Notes: a model not told the origin generated them from the sequence alone. A DNA stretch of 64,000 bases from Neisseria sicca 4320 (GCF_000193735.1 NZ_AEPF01000010.1:1-64000); one strand, 5' to 3'; numbered from the stretch's first letter, positions 1 through 9,785 are shown. Numbers and translations: made by a program.

Positions 1-240
1 TCCTGCATTAGCGCTTGGGATGCCGACACCATCGTTGGCAAAGATTAGAAAAGCGCGTTATTGACCTTGGTCGAACCTGTTACCCGCTACGCTATCATCA
101 AACAAACCGATTTCCGAAACATCAGCGATCGGGAGATACGCAGGGTTCAAGATGAGTTGAACCACCGGCCAAGAAAAACACTTGGCTACGAAACGCCAAG
201 TGTTTTATTCTTGAATCTGTTCCAACCACTGGTACCTTAG
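1..240 (+). pseudogene. Remnant of IS30-family transposase (IS1655-like), C-terminal part
   Basis: The frame ending at the TAG at 238-240 reads like the C-terminus of an IS30-family transposase: a DTIVGKD stretch, then SALLTLVE, then an end containing LNHRPRKTLGYETPSVLF. An in-frame TAG interrupts it where GKDQKS would be expected. The text jumps from TRYAIIK straight to QTDFRNISD, so the middle of the DDE domain is deleted. The 5' part lies outside the window. The element cannot be active. The IS1655 assignment is from family memory and was not searched. Confidence 0.8.
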
Positions 241-267
241 TGTTGCACTTGAAATCCGAATCCAAGG
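241..267. repeat. Terminal inverted repeat of the IS30-family remnant
   Basis: Directly after the transposase stop the sequence begins TGTTGCACTTGAAATCCGAA, the usual terminal repeat of IS1655-type elements in Neisseria. It marks the right boundary of the remnant, only a few bases from the end of the next gene. Confidence 0.6.
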
Positions 268-272
268 ACCTT

Positions 273-950
273 TTACCATATCTTATTCGACGGTTTCAGA
301 TAGCGTCCGTCATCAAACGTATTAATCCACTGCGGTCTTAACGCAATAAAAATAGCAACAGTAATACCGCTTAAAAACGCCTCTGCCCATGCAATAAGGA
401 AAAACACGGGAAATGCCGTACTCCACAATGCCGTTTCAGGGAAAGCCCGCACCCTGTCCAATATACCGACCAAAACGCCCCCGGTCAGCAACATGCCTGC
501 TGCGGATGCTAAAAAACCATTGACGAAAATGAAGATAAAAATATTGGCGGGAAGCCGGTTGACCCAAGCGCGCGACAGCAAATTGACCGCCAGTGCAGGC
601 AGAAACAGCGCAAGCGCATTGACCGGATAGGCCTGCCAATCTGAGCCGAATATCCAAACATAGGGCAAATACAGCAACGCACAGACCCAAAATGCCAGCG
701 GTACACCGAGCATCAAGGCAATCAGGTTAACCGCCAACAGATGGTAACTCATCCCCGCAAGCTGCCCGCCGTCAGGGGTGGCATTCAAGCTCCAGACCGA
801 CGCCAAAATAATCCCTGCCAATGCGGCTGCCGCACCATGTTTTCGAAAATCACGATAAGCCTTCGGCGCGGATAGTGCCAACAATAAAACCAACATGCAC
901 CATGCAGCGGCCAAAATCAAACCTGAAAACCATCCCGTTTGGAAAAGCAT
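273..950 (-). CDS. CbiM-like integral membrane protein (energy-coupling-factor permease family)
   Basis: A 225-residue, very hydrophobic protein with about six membrane segments. Its N-terminus (GWFSGLILAAAW) and the MSYHLLAVNLIALMLG stretch resemble CbiM/ECF-type metal transporter permeases. I chose the ATG at 950 because AGGA lies just upstream; the longer open frame runs into the divergent ftsK promoter region and has no support. No ATPase or CbiQ partner is next to it, so the substrate is unknown. It lies divergent from ftsK. Confidence 0.7.
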   Translation of the reverse strand: MLFQTGWFSGLILAAAWCMLVLLLALSAPKAYRDFRKHGAAAALAGIILASVWSLNATPDGGQLAGMSYHLLAVNLIALMLGVPLAFWVCALLYLPYVWIFGSDWQAYPVNALALFLPALAVNLLSRAWVNRLPANIFIFIFVNGFLASAAGMLLTGGVLVGILDRVRAFPETALWSTAFPVFFLIAWAEAFLSGITVAIFIALRPQWINTFDDGRYLKPSNKIW

Positions 951-974
951 ATATCCTCGATGTTTAAAAAGCGT

Positions 975-986
975 TTCAGACGACCT
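975..986 (-). repeat. DNA uptake sequence AGGTCGTCTGAA (mucosa-type dialect)
   Basis: TTCAGACGACCT on the plus strand is the exact reverse complement of the 12-mer that recurs through the window. It sits between the divergent cbiM-like gene and ftsK. This dialect is what points to a commensal Neisseria rather than gonococcus or meningococcus, which use the GCCGTCTGAA core. Confidence 0.85.
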
Positions 987-1080
987 GATTATAGTGGAAA
1001 CAAAGCCTTGTCGGTTTTGTTTCACTCTAAAAAGCGTTAGAATAACGGACTTTGCTTTTTTGACTCGGGAAAATTTCAAT

Positions 1081-4000
1081 ATGTTGTGGAGCGTGCTGGT
1101 TATTATTTTATTGCTTGCCATCGGCATCGTGTTTTTACTGCACAAAAAACAGGAACAGGATTGGGAACGCGAGCTGGCCCGTCTGAAACGTGACAGGGAT
1201 TTTGACGAAAATCCGGACGAAGCATACGAACTTGCGGAAGAAGCAAAAACCACTGGAAACAAAACCATCGCCCGCCAGCGTCTTTTGGCGGCGCAACACG
1301 ACTATAAAAAACGTACGCAAACGCTTTCAGACGACTCCTCTTTCTCTCCAAGCTCGCTGGCAGAGGCTATGGGCGCATTTCAAGTTTCCCCTTCCGTACA
1401 AGAAGATGCGGCAGATTCATCACCCGCATACGAAACGTCGTCTGGAACCGATTTCGAGCCGGAATACCTCCACGAGCCTGAATTTCCCGCAACGCGCGAC
1501 AATCTCCTCCCCAAAGTCCGTCCAAATGCCCACAAACCTGAGCAATATCCGGAAATCGTACCGTTTGAAACGTCCGATACGCCCGAATATACGCCCGGTT
1601 TGGTAACAGGCGGCGCTCTCGAAGAGATTACTTTGGAAGAAGCCACCCGCTCTCTGACCGAAGCTGCCGTTCAAGAATGGGAAGAGCATCAAACTGCCAA
1701 ACAACACCCCGTTGCCATCACCGCTGAAAGCGAACCGGAAATCCGTTTGTGTGGGACATCGGTTACACCGATGAAAGGTTTGGAAGTCATTGATTTCAAC
1801 GACCCTGTCTTACGCCGTACGCGCGAACGCGTCAAATCTTATGTGGACAGCATCCATCTGGAACAAGCCGGCCGACCCCATATCGAAACGGCACAAACCG
1901 CTTTGCGTACTGCCGAACGTGAGTCTGTTCCCTATACGTCCGATTATTATGGTCAAAAAGACGAAATCAACGTCATCGACATCCAAAATAATCTCGCCAT
2001 GCGCCGTGCCGCTCGCGACAAACTTGCCACAGCCGTTGCCCCTGTGCGCGGATACCAGCCTCAAATTATTGAAGATGAAGATATTTTTGCCAATCTGAAA
2101 CTGCCCGCAAACCGCCGCCGCAAGCTCAAGCACTCCGAAGCTGCCGCAGAAAAAATAACCCGTCGTCAACTGTCTCAACAAGAAGCAGAAAGTGTTGAAC
2201 CATCAACAGCGAAACCCACCTCATCCTTTACAGCAAGAAGCCCAGCTCCTTCTGTCAGCCGAAAAGCGGCGGTTCCCGCCAAACTGTCCCGCGCCGTTCG
2301 TGAAAACACTTTTATCTCCCGTCCGCCCGCTCCTGACACAACCGTCATCGAACCGCCGCCCGTACCGCCCGTACCGGCACCTGCGGTCGATATTCCGAAA
2401 CCGCCCCAATTCGATTTACCCGAAAACAAAATCGATATTCCCGAACCGCCCGTGTTCCGTAATCATCCCTCCGTTTCCGTATTTGAGTCGGAAGTTAACG
2501 CGCACATCAGCAACAATCCGGAAATCTCTATACATGATTACCTGATTCGCGAATCGGCAAGCGACACAATTAATGACGTTGATTCCGAAGCAGACAAAGA
2601 TACCGTGGATGTATTCGGACGCGGCCTGCCACATGAGCAAACGTCGTCTGAAAACATTGAAACCAATGAAACACCATGGTTTGACGGCGACGATGATTGG
2701 GACGCGGCTTCAGACGACCTCACCGCCCCGCAGACGAACAGTATCCATCTGCCGACTACCGCCCTGCTCCTCCCGCCCCAATTCGACCCTGCCGCTACGC
2801 AGACCGAAGAAGAATTATTAAACAACAGCATCACTATCGAAGAGAAACTGGCGGAATTCAAGGTCAAAGTCAAAGTTGTGGATTCTTATTCCGGTCCGGT
2901 GATTACGCGTTACGAAATCGAACCTGATGTCGGCGTGCGCGGCAATTCGGTCATGAACCTCGAAAAAGACCTCGCCCGTTCGCTCGGCGTTGCCTCTATC
3001 CGCGTTGTCGAAACCATTCCCGGCAAAACCTGCATGGGTTTGGAACTGCCGAACCCGAAACGCCAAATGATACGCTTGAGCGAAATTTTCAATTCGCCTG
3101 CGTTTGCCGAATCCAAATCCAAGCTCACGCTCGCGCTTGGTCAGGATATTACCGGACAGCCTGTCGTTACCGACTTGGGCAAAGCGCCGCATTTGCTGGT
3201 TGCCGGTACGACCGGTTCGGGTAAATCGGTCGGCGTTAACGCCATGATTTTATCCATGCTCTTCAAAGCGACGCCTGAAGATGTGCGCATGATTATGATT
3301 GACCCGAAAATGCTGGAATTAAGCATTTACGAAGGCATTCCGCACCTGCTCGCGCCTGTCGTTACCGATATGAAGCTGGCAGCAAACGCGCTTAACTGGT
3401 GCGTCAATGAAATGGAAAAACGCTATCGCCTGATGAGCCATGTAGGCGTGCGCAACCTTGCAGGCTTCAACCAAAAAATTATGGAAGCAGCGGCACAAGG
3501 CATGAAAATTGCCAACCCGTTCAGCCTGACACCCGACAATCCCGAACCTTTGGAAAAACTGCCGTTTATCGTCGTCGTGGTTGACGAATTTGCCGACTTG
3601 ATGATGACCGCAGGCAAGAAAATCGAAGAACTGATTGCCCGTCTCGCCCAAAAAGCCCGCGCTGCCGGTATCCATTTGATCCTTGCCACGCAACGCCCAA
3701 GCGTCGATGTCATCACCGGTCTGATTAAAGCAAACATCCCGACACGCATCGCGTTCCAAGTGTCCAGCAAAATCGACAGCCGCACGATTCTCGACCAAAT
3801 GGGCGCGGAAAACCTGCTCGGACAAGGCGATATGCTGTTCTTGCCGCCCGGAACAGGCTATCCGCAACGCGTTCACGGTGCGTTCGCTTCAGACGACGAA
3901 GTACACCGCGTAGTCGAATATCTGAAACAATTCGGAGAGCCCGATTACATCGACGATATTCTGATGAGCGGCACAACCGACGATCTGCCGGGCATCAGCC

Positions 4001-4221
4001 GCAGTAGCGACAGTGAAGTTGATCCGATGTATGACGAGGCAGTATCCGTTGTTCTGAAAACGCGCAAAGCCAGCATCTCAGGCATCCAGCGTCAATTACG
4101 CATCGGCTACAACCGCGCCGCCCGTCTGATTGACCAAATGGAAGCAGACGGCATCGTTTCGCCTGCCGAAACCAACGGCAACCGTACCGTTTTGGCACAA
4201 AGCAGCGAACATTTGGACTAA
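1081..4221 (+). CDS. ftsK: DNA translocase FtsK/SpoIIIE family
   Basis: A 1046-residue hexameric dsDNA translocase that moves chromosome termini through the closing septum. I see one N-terminal membrane segment (about residues 2-22), not the four of E. coli FtsK. A long charged, Pro-rich linker follows to about residue 590, then the RecA-like motor. Walker A is GTTGSGKS near residue 709 and Walker B is VVVVDEFADL near 829. The C-terminal winged-helix gamma domain that reads KOPS sites ends the protein (YNRAARLIDQMEADGIV). The ATG at 1081 begins the membrane segment; the upstream open frame has no such features. Confidence 0.93.
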   Translation: MLWSVLVIILLLAIGIVFLLHKKQEQDWERELARLKRDRDFDENPDEAYELAEEAKTTGNKTIARQRLLAAQHDYKKRTQTLSDDSSFSPSSLAEAMGAFQVSPSVQEDAADSSPAYETSSGTDFEPEYLHEPEFPATRDNLLPKVRPNAHKPEQYPEIVPFETSDTPEYTPGLVTGGALEEITLEEATRSLTEAAVQEWEEHQTAKQHPVAITAESEPEIRLCGTSVTPMKGLEVIDFNDPVLRRTRERVKSYVDSIHLEQAGRPHIETAQTALRTAERESVPYTSDYYGQKDEINVIDIQNNLAMRRAARDKLATAVAPVRGYQPQIIEDEDIFANLKLPANRRRKLKHSEAAAEKITRRQLSQQEAESVEPSTAKPTSSFTARSPAPSVSRKAAVPAKLSRAVRENTFISRPPAPDTTVIEPPPVPPVPAPAVDIPKPPQFDLPENKIDIPEPPVFRNHPSVSVFESEVNAHISNNPEISIHDYLIRESASDTINDVDSEADKDTVDVFGRGLPHEQTSSENIETNETPWFDGDDDWDAASDDLTAPQTNSIHLPTTALLLPPQFDPAATQTEEELLNNSITIEEKLAEFKVKVKVVDSYSGPVITRYEIEPDVGVRGNSVMNLEKDLARSLGVASIRVVETIPGKTCMGLELPNPKRQMIRLSEIFNSPAFAESKSKLTLALGQDITGQPVVTDLGKAPHLLVAGTTGSGKSVGVNAMILSMLFKATPEDVRMIMIDPKMLELSIYEGIPHLLAPVVTDMKLAANALNWCVNEMEKRYRLMSHVGVRNLAGFNQKIMEAAAQGMKIANPFSLTPDNPEPLEKLPFIVVVVDEFADLMMTAGKKIEELIARLAQKARAAGIHLILATQRPSVDVITGLIKANIPTRIAFQVSSKIDSRTILDQMGAENLLGQGDMLFLPPGTGYPQRVHGAFASDDEVHRVVEYLKQFGEPDYIDDILMSGTTDDLPGISRSSDSEVDPMYDEAVSVVLKTRKASISGIQRQLRIGYNRAARLIDQMEADGIVSPAETNGNRTVLAQSSEHLD

Positions 4222-4305
4222 AGCCACACCACCGCAGGGAAAAAGCCGATTGCCGTTGCAGTTTCCCCTGGTTTTGGTACAATACCGCCATTCATTCTTA
4301 AACAG

Positions 4306-4340
4306 ACAAGCCGCCGAAATTTAGGCGGCTTGTATTTTTA
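4306..4340 (+). terminator. Rho-independent terminator after ftsK
   Basis: A perfect 10-bp stem, ACAAGCCGCC (4306-4315) with GGCGGCTTGT (4324-4333), has an 8-base loop and is followed by a T-rich tail. Confidence 0.85.
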
Positions 4341-4417
4341 TTTTCATTTTGTGGATTATATTTACCGCGTATTACCAGGCAAAAGCAGCCCAAACGCTTT
4401 TGCGGAGAAGACAAACC

Positions 4418-4894
4418 ATGCAAAAAATTCCATTGACCGCACGCGGCGCAGAATTACTCAAACAAGAATTGCAACGCCTCAAAAGCGTCGCCCGTCCCGA
4501 AATCATTGAAGCCATCGCCGAAGCGCGTTCACACGGCGACTTGTCCGAAAATGCCGAATATGAAGCTGCCAAAGAAAAACAAGGCTTTATCGAAGGCCGT
4601 ATTTCCGAGTTGGAACACAAATTATCCATGGCGCACATCATCAATCCTGCCGAAATCCACGCAGAAGGCAAAATCGTCTTCGGTACGACCGTAACGCTGG
4701 AAGATTTGGAAACCGAAGAACACGTTACCTATCAAATCGTCGGCGAAGACGAGGCAGACATCAAAGAAGGTAAAATCTACGTCGGCTCCCCCATTGCCCG
4801 CGCCCTAATCGGTAAAGAGGAAGGCGATGTTGCCGAAGTACAGGCCCCTGGTGGTGTACGCGAATACGACATTATTTCGGTTCAATATATCTGA
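4418..4894 (+). CDS. greA: Transcription elongation factor GreA
   Basis: 158 residues, the normal GreA length. The N-terminal coiled coil contains the acidic tip region GDLSENAEYEAAKEKQ, which enters the RNA polymerase secondary channel and triggers cleavage of backtracked RNA. The C-terminal FKBP-like domain includes YVGSPIARALIGKEEGD. The ATG at 4418 is preceded by GGAG; the open frame upstream of it gives no GreA homology. It lies on the same strand as ftsK but behind a strong terminator, so it is probably transcribed on its own. Confidence 0.96.
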   Translation: MQKIPLTARGAELLKQELQRLKSVARPEIIEAIAEARSHGDLSENAEYEAAKEKQGFIEGRISELEHKLSMAHIINPAEIHAEGKIVFGTTVTLEDLETEEHVTYQIVGEDEADIKEGKIYVGSPIARALIGKEEGDVAEVQAPGGVREYDIISVQYI

Positions 4895-4916
4895 TTGCCC
4901 TGAATATTATTAATAT

Positions 4917-4964
4917 AAAAGGTCGTCTGAAAACCAAAGAAAATGGTTTTCGGACAACCTTTTC
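4917..4964 (+). terminator. DUS-containing terminator after greA
   Basis: AAAAGGTCGTCTGAAAACC (4917-4935) pairs with GGTTTTCGGACAACCTTTT (4945-4963) with a single mismatch. One arm is an uptake sequence, the usual neisserial terminator design. Confidence 0.8.
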
Positions 4965-5078
4965 AGCATTCTCCCTAATTGCTGCTTAAAAGGAAAAGGA
5001 ACGATAAATCAAAGTTCCGACACAAGACAACTCAACTTCATATTCCTGCCCCCTACTTTTTCATCCGCATTCAGCAAA

Positions 5079-5112
5079 AAAGGTCGTCTGAAATTTTTCA
5101 GACGACCTTTCA
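5079..5112 (-). terminator. DUS inverted-repeat terminator after pnp
   Basis: AAAGGTCGTCTGAAA at 5079-5093 and its perfect complement at 5096-5110 are separated by two bases, just beyond the pnp stop codon. The hairpin is symmetric and may work in both directions. The stretch from 4965 to 5078 shows no gene. Confidence 0.85.
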
Positions 5113-5134
5113 TCAATCAAAATCGACTCAACGA

Positions 5135-7255
5135 TTATTCAGGTGCTTTTTCTTCGCGGGCAGGAGCTTCGACCAAAGCCTTGATAGACAGACGTACGCG
5201 GCCGCGGTCGTCCACTTCCAACGCTTTCACATTCACAACCTGGCCGACTTGCAGATAGTCGCTGACATTGCGCACACGCTCGTGGGCGATTTGGCTGATG
5301 TGTACCAAACCGTCTTTGCCCGGCATCACGCTGACGATGGCGCCGACGTTGTTGTCGAGGATTTTAACCACAGTACCTTCGTACACTTTGCCCACTTCCA
5401 CTTCGGCAGTGATTTCTTCGATGCGTTTTTTCGCAGCGTCGCCGGCTTCTTGAGTGGTTGCGGCAATAGTGATGGTGCCGTCTTCCGCGATATTGATTTC
5501 AGTACCGGTTTCAGAAGTAATCGCACGGATGGTTTCGCCACCTTTGCCGATAACGTCGCGGATTTTGTCTTGGTTGATTTTCATGGTGAACAGGCGCGGA
5601 GCATGGGCTGACAACTCTTGCGGACCTGCCACGGCAGCTTTCATCTGCTCCAAGATGTGCAGACGCGCGTCTTTGGCTTGCGCCAAGGCAATCTGCATGA
5701 TTTCTTTGGTAATGCCTTGGATTTTGATGTCCATTTGCAGCGCGGTTACACCCTCGGTCGTACCGGCAACTTTAAAGTCCATGTCGCCCAAGTGGTCCTC
5801 ATCACCCAAGATGTCGGTCAATACGGCAAATTTGTTGTTGTCCAAAATCAGCCCCATCGCGATACCGGCAACGTGTGCTTTCAAAGGCACACCGGCAGAC
5901 AGCAGGCTCAAGCAGCCGCCGCAGACGGAAGCCATAGAAGACGAACCGTTGGACTCGGTAATTTCGGAAACGACACGCATGGTGTAGCTGAATTCTTCAG
6001 GGGACGGCAATACGGCAACCAATGCGCGTTTTGCCAAACGGCCATGTCCGATTTCGCGGCGTTTCGGCGCGCCGACGCGACCGACTTCGCCGGTAGAATA
6101 TGGCGGGAAGTTGTAATGCAGCATGAAGCGGTCGGTGTATTCACCGGAAAGCGCGTCAATGATTTGTTCGTCGCGGGAAGTACCCAAAGTCGCTACGGCA
6201 AGGGCTTGGGTTTCGCCACGGGTAAACAGGGCGGAACCGTGTGTGCGCGGCAATACGCCGGTTTGGATGTTCAAAGGACGGACGGTGCGGGTATCGCGAC
6301 CGTCGATACGCGGCTGACCATCCAAAATTTGGGTGCGGACAACGTCGGCTTCCAAATGTTTGAAAATACCTTTGATTTCATTGGCAGCCAGAGTATCGGT
6401 TTCTTCGCTAATCAGCGCATCTTTCACTGCACTCCAGGCTTCGTCCAATTTAGCGGAACGTGCTTGTTTTTGACGGATTTTGAACGCTTCTTTAATGGCT
6501 TCGCCAGCAATTTCGCGCACTTTGGCAACCAATTCTTCATTGGTTTCAGGCGCTTTCCAATCCCATACTTCAGGGTTTACTTCATCGGCGAACTCGTTGA
6601 TGGCGTTAATCGCCACCTGCATTTGGTCGTGACCGTAAACCACGGCACCCAGCATCACATCTTCCGGCAGGATTTTGGCTTCAGATTCCACCATCAAAAC
6701 AGCTTTGGATGTACCCGCAACCACCAAGTCCAGCTTGGATTTAGCCAGTTCGGCTTTAGTCGGGTTCAGCACATACACACCGTTTACATAACCTACTCGC
6801 GCAGCACCAATCGGACCGGCAAACGGTACGCCGCTCAACACCAGCGCAGCGGACGCGCCGAGCATGGCAGGAATGTCGGAATCGATTTCAGGATCAACGG
6901 AAACCACCATCGCAACGATTTGGATGTCGTGGTAGAAACCTTCGGGGAACAGCGGACGGATAGGACGGTCGATCAGACGGCTGGTCAAGATTTCTTTTTC
7001 GCTTTGTTTGCCTTCGCGCTTAAAGAAACCGCCGGGGATTTTACCTGCGGCATAAGTGCGCTCAAGGTAATCAACAGTCAGAGGGAAAAAGTCTTGACCT
7101 TCTTTGACTTCTTTATTGGTAGTCACAGCAACCAAAACAACGGTGTCGCCCATCGATACTTTAACAGCCGCTGCTGCTTGGCGCGCGATTTCGCCGGTTT
7201 CCAAAGTAACGGTGTGATTGCCATATTGGAAGGTTTTAACGTGTTTATCGAACAT
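5135..7255 (-). CDS. pnp: Polyribonucleotide nucleotidyltransferase (PNPase)
   Basis: 706 residues. A phosphorolytic 3'-5' exoribonuclease that also acts with RNase E in the degradosome. It has the full order RNase PH 1, helical domain, RNase PH 2, KH (IGKGGETIRAI near residue 568) and S1 (from about residue 620, VGKVYEGTVVKI). I chose the ATG at 7255 with AGGA upstream because PNPases start with a short MF-K-VKTFQYG segment; the longer frame adds nothing recognisable. The gene ends in an acidic tail. It converges with greA. Confidence 0.96.
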   Translation of the reverse strand: MFDKHVKTFQYGNHTVTLETGEIARQAAAAVKVSMGDTVVLVAVTTNKEVKEGQDFFPLTVDYLERTYAAGKIPGGFFKREGKQSEKEILTSRLIDRPIRPLFPEGFYHDIQIVAMVVSVDPEIDSDIPAMLGASAALVLSGVPFAGPIGAARVGYVNGVYVLNPTKAELAKSKLDLVVAGTSKAVLMVESEAKILPEDVMLGAVVYGHDQMQVAINAINEFADEVNPEVWDWKAPETNEELVAKVREIAGEAIKEAFKIRQKQARSAKLDEAWSAVKDALISEETDTLAANEIKGIFKHLEADVVRTQILDGQPRIDGRDTRTVRPLNIQTGVLPRTHGSALFTRGETQALAVATLGTSRDEQIIDALSGEYTDRFMLHYNFPPYSTGEVGRVGAPKRREIGHGRLAKRALVAVLPSPEEFSYTMRVVSEITESNGSSSMASVCGGCLSLLSAGVPLKAHVAGIAMGLILDNNKFAVLTDILGDEDHLGDMDFKVAGTTEGVTALQMDIKIQGITKEIMQIALAQAKDARLHILEQMKAAVAGPQELSAHAPRLFTMKINQDKIRDVIGKGGETIRAITSETGTEINIAEDGTITIAATTQEAGDAAKKRIEEITAEVEVGKVYEGTVVKILDNNVGAIVSVMPGKDGLVHISQIAHERVRNVSDYLQVGQVVNVKALEVDDRGRVRLSIKALVEAPAREEKAPE

Positions 7256-7442
7256 TTCGTTCCTTTCGAAATGCCGCACGCTAAAACACTAATAATGCAC
7301 ACTAAAAGTGAGAATGTGCATAGTTAGGGTTTCAGGTGTGCGGCGGTTGGTAAAAACTATATTTTTCAGACGACCTTTTAAAGGTCAATCCAAACGCGCA
7401 TTATAATAGCAAATGTAAGTAAATCCAAGCATTCATGACAGC

Positions 7443-7486
7443 AAAAAGTCATCTGAAACGCCTTTCCGTGTTTCAGACGACCTTTT
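7443..7486 (-). terminator. DUS-type terminator after ape1
   Basis: AAAAGTCATCTGAAAC near 7443 pairs with GTTTCAGACGACCTTTT (7470-7486) with one mismatch, three bases after the ape1 stop. One arm is an uptake sequence and the other has drifted by one base. Confidence 0.8.
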
Positions 7487-7488
7487 GT

Positions 7489-8598
7489 TTAATCCGCCAT
7501 TTGTATCAAACTGTCGGCGAGGCGGTCGGCGGCTTGGCGGTAGCCTTTGCCTGAGAAGTGGACGCCGTCTTTAGCGGCAAGGCCTTGGTTCATCCAACTT
7601 TTCATGCTGCATTCTCCACCCATCGCGTTTTGCCACGACCAATACATGATTTTTTCGTCGCGGGCGACGCGCTGCTGCATTTGTTGGATGCTGCTTAAAG
7701 TGGCGGGACGTGTGCCGCAGCTTCCTGAAGTGCTTTTAAGGGATTCGGGTGCGCCGAGAATCAGGATGCCCGCATCAGGCAGGCTTTGTTTGATTTGGCG
7801 GATGTAGCTGCGCCAGCTTTGTTCGGTGGCTGTGATGTCCAAATCGCGGGCGAAGGCTTCGTTGGTGCCGTAGGCGATGATGACGAGGTCGGCGCGGGTT
7901 TGGGCAAGGTCATCCTGCCAAGAGGGACGCCATTTGGACCAGTGAGTCAGTTGCGCGCCGTTGATGCCGAGCGCGGAAACGGTTACGCCGCGTCCGGGAT
8001 TTTCGATATTGATGTAGCCGATGTCCCAAGGCATGGAGCTGCTGAGGGTCAGCGGCAGGCGGCTGTTGCTGCGGATAATTTGCCAGCCGCTGTTTCCGGC
8101 GGGAACTTCGCGTCCGTTGAATGAAAGGGTTTGTTCGGGCAGGACGGGTTTGGCGAAGACGGAAATCTGCTTATCGCCGCTGCTGCCGTCTTTGGCACTG
8201 ATGGTAACGCTGCTGCCGTTGGCTTTGGCGATGATGCCGCCTAAGGGGAAGTCGTCTGAAACGCTGCGGCTGCTGACGGTTTGCCACGAGCCGTCATAGC
8301 GGACGGCTGCGCTGCGCTGACCTTTGACGGTAGAGGGGTAAATCCAGCCTATGCCGCCATCGCCCCATTTTTGTTGGAGACGCAGGCGCAGTTGTTCGGT
8401 GAAAAGGTCGCCGGCGGTGTGTGAATCGCCGATTTGGAGGATGCGGAATTTGCCGTCCGAGCTGCGGTCGAGTTTTTTGAGCTTGGAGAGCCATGTGGGA
8501 CGGCTGCTGCCGTAGTTTTCCAGCAGCATATCGGCGGCTGGGGCGGCGGCAGACAGGCACAATGCGGTAAGGGATACGGACAGGGTTTTGATATTCAT
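7489..8598 (-). CDS. ape1: Peptidoglycan O-acetylesterase Ape1 (SGNH hydrolase)
   Basis: 369 residues with a signal peptide (MNIKTLSVSLTALCLSAAAPAAA-like). It removes O-acetyl groups from MurNAc in the periplasm, which lytic transglycosylases need before they can act. SGNH block I is GDSHTAGD (nucleophile Ser), the oxyanion Asn lies in AYGTNEA, and the Asp-His pair is in DGVHFSGKG. A beta-rich domain is inserted between blocks I and III, as in neisserial Ape1. Start at 8598 with AGGAAA upstream; the longer frame would bury the signal peptide. It follows patA and patB, which add the acetyl groups it removes. Confidence 0.9.
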   Translation of the reverse strand: MNIKTLSVSLTALCLSAAAPAADMLLENYGSSRPTWLSKLKKLDRSSDGKFRILQIGDSHTAGDLFTEQLRLRLQQKWGDGGIGWIYPSTVKGQRSAAVRYDGSWQTVSSRSVSDDFPLGGIIAKANGSSVTISAKDGSSGDKQISVFAKPVLPEQTLSFNGREVPAGNSGWQIIRSNSRLPLTLSSSMPWDIGYINIENPGRGVTVSALGINGAQLTHWSKWRPSWQDDLAQTRADLVIIAYGTNEAFARDLDITATEQSWRSYIRQIKQSLPDAGILILGAPESLKSTSGSCGTRPATLSSIQQMQQRVARDEKIMYWSWQNAMGGECSMKSWMNQGLAAKDGVHFSGKGYRQAADRLADSLIQMAD

Positions 8599-8658
8599 GA
8601 GTTTCCTGTGTGTGGTTTCAGACGACGTCTTTTGACGCGGCGGACGGCTATTGTAACG

Positions 8659-8696
8659 AAAAAGACGGCATTGGATAAACAAAACGCCGTCCTTTT
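8659..8696 (-). terminator. Terminator between patB and ape1
   Basis: AAAGACGGC (8661-8669) pairs with GCCGTCCTTT (8686-8695) apart from one bulged base. On the minus strand it ends in a T-run. It suggests that ape1 can be transcribed separately from patAB. Confidence 0.55.
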
Positions 8697-8711
8697 GCTG
8701 CCGATGCGGGC

Positions 8712-9785
8712 TTAACGTGCGGATAATTGTTCCGTGCGTTCTTCGCCGTTCATTTCAGGGGTCGTCTGAAAAACGATTTTTTCCATGATTTTATCCGCCA
8801 GCAGTTTTTGCCCTTCAGCAGAGAAGTGGATGCCGTCTTTGCTGCGGTAGCGGATGATTTTTCCATTGATGTTGACGGAGTCGGCGTAGGTGTCGGAGCC
8901 GTTGCTGAGGAGCTTGTCGGTCGGTATCCACAAGGCTTTTGGACTGATCTCGTCTGCTAAAAGTTTGTCGAGATATCGCATTTGCTTGTTAAGTTTTGCC
9001 TGTTTCATATAAGGAATGCCCATCCAAATGACTTGGACATGGTGTTGCTCGGCGGCGGTCAGGATGCGGTTGACACGGCTGAGGTATTCTTCCGACCATT
9101 CGGGCGAGGCGAATTTCAGGTATTTTTTGCCTTTTGGGAAGTCCCACGGGTCGTTAGGACCGAGGAAGACGACCAAAAGGCGGATGTCGGTTTGTTGTTT
9201 GAGTGTCTGCTCGATGGTGTTCGGCCAGTCGAAAAACTTGGGATAGGATAATCCGGTACTTTGTTTGCTTAGGTTCACCGACTGGATACCGTATTGTTTT
9301 TTCAGGCTTCTTTCGACAAAAGGCGCAACGCCCTGCATCATCGAGTCGCCCGCAAAAAAGACCTTGTCGCCTTGTCCGAGAACGATATTGGCGGGCGGGG
9401 CGATAGGGAGACGGTGCGTGTCGGGTTGTCCGCCGTTTTGTGCCGTTTGGGGTTGACGTCCGTCGGCGGGACGGTTTTTTTCGTGCGGTTCGGACGCATT
9501 GAGTGCATCTTGTTCAGACGCCCCGTCGTTTTGAGCGATTTGAGGCTCCGATTCGGCAAGTGTAGGCTGTCCTGCCAAACGTGCTTTGAGGTCGTCTGAA
9601 AAAGCGTAAGCGTTTTGTTGCAACTGTGCGCCGGTGCGCCACCATTCATATTCGGACAGCGGTTCCAGCGGGGATGCCTGATGATAAGTTTGCTGCCAAT
9701 AGGCATTGATGGAGTCTTGGCTGAACCACGCCGCGCCGAAAGTGCAAACCAAAAGGGAAGCAAACAGGGAAATAAAGCGTTTCAT
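8712..9785 (-). CDS. patB: Peptidoglycan O-acetyltransferase PatB (SGNH family)
   Basis: 357 residues. An N-terminal membrane anchor (residues 4-22) is followed by a low-complexity Ser/Gln/Pro linker and an SGNH domain: AGDSMMQG (Ser), FLGPNDPWDF (Asn) and DGIHFSAEGQ (Asp-His). PatB transfers acetyl groups brought across the membrane by PatA onto MurNAc O-6, making the wall lysozyme resistant. It starts 15 bases after the patA stop, so the two are co-transcribed. The SGNH fold alone would also fit an esterase; the neighbours decide for PatB. Confidence 0.87.
   Translation of the reverse strand: MKRFISLFASLLVCTFGAAWFSQDSINAYWQQTYHQASPLEPLSEYEWWRTGAQLQQNAYAFSDDLKARLAGQPTLAESEPQIAQNDGASEQDALNASEPHEKNRPADGRQPQTAQNGGQPDTHRLPIAPPANIVLGQGDKVFFAGDSMMQGVAPFVERSLKKQYGIQSVNLSKQSTGLSYPKFFDWPNTIEQTLKQQTDIRLLVVFLGPNDPWDFPKGKKYLKFASPEWSEEYLSRVNRILTAAEQHHVQVIWMGIPYMKQAKLNKQMRYLDKLLADEISPKALWIPTDKLLSNGSDTYADSVNINGKIIRYRSKDGIHFSAEGQKLLADKIMEKIVFQTTPEMNGEERTEQLSAR

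Noticed and set aside
989..1004. TATAGTGG-like sequence upstream of ftsK
   Set aside because: It resembles a Correia end, but no second end or internal Correia blocks are nearby, so I do not call an element.
5618..7327. 569-codon open frame on the plus strand across pnp
   Set aside because: It is antisense to a complete pnp gene and its residues (many Phe, Asp, His, Arg) are what the complement of PNPase codons would give. No ribosome binding site.
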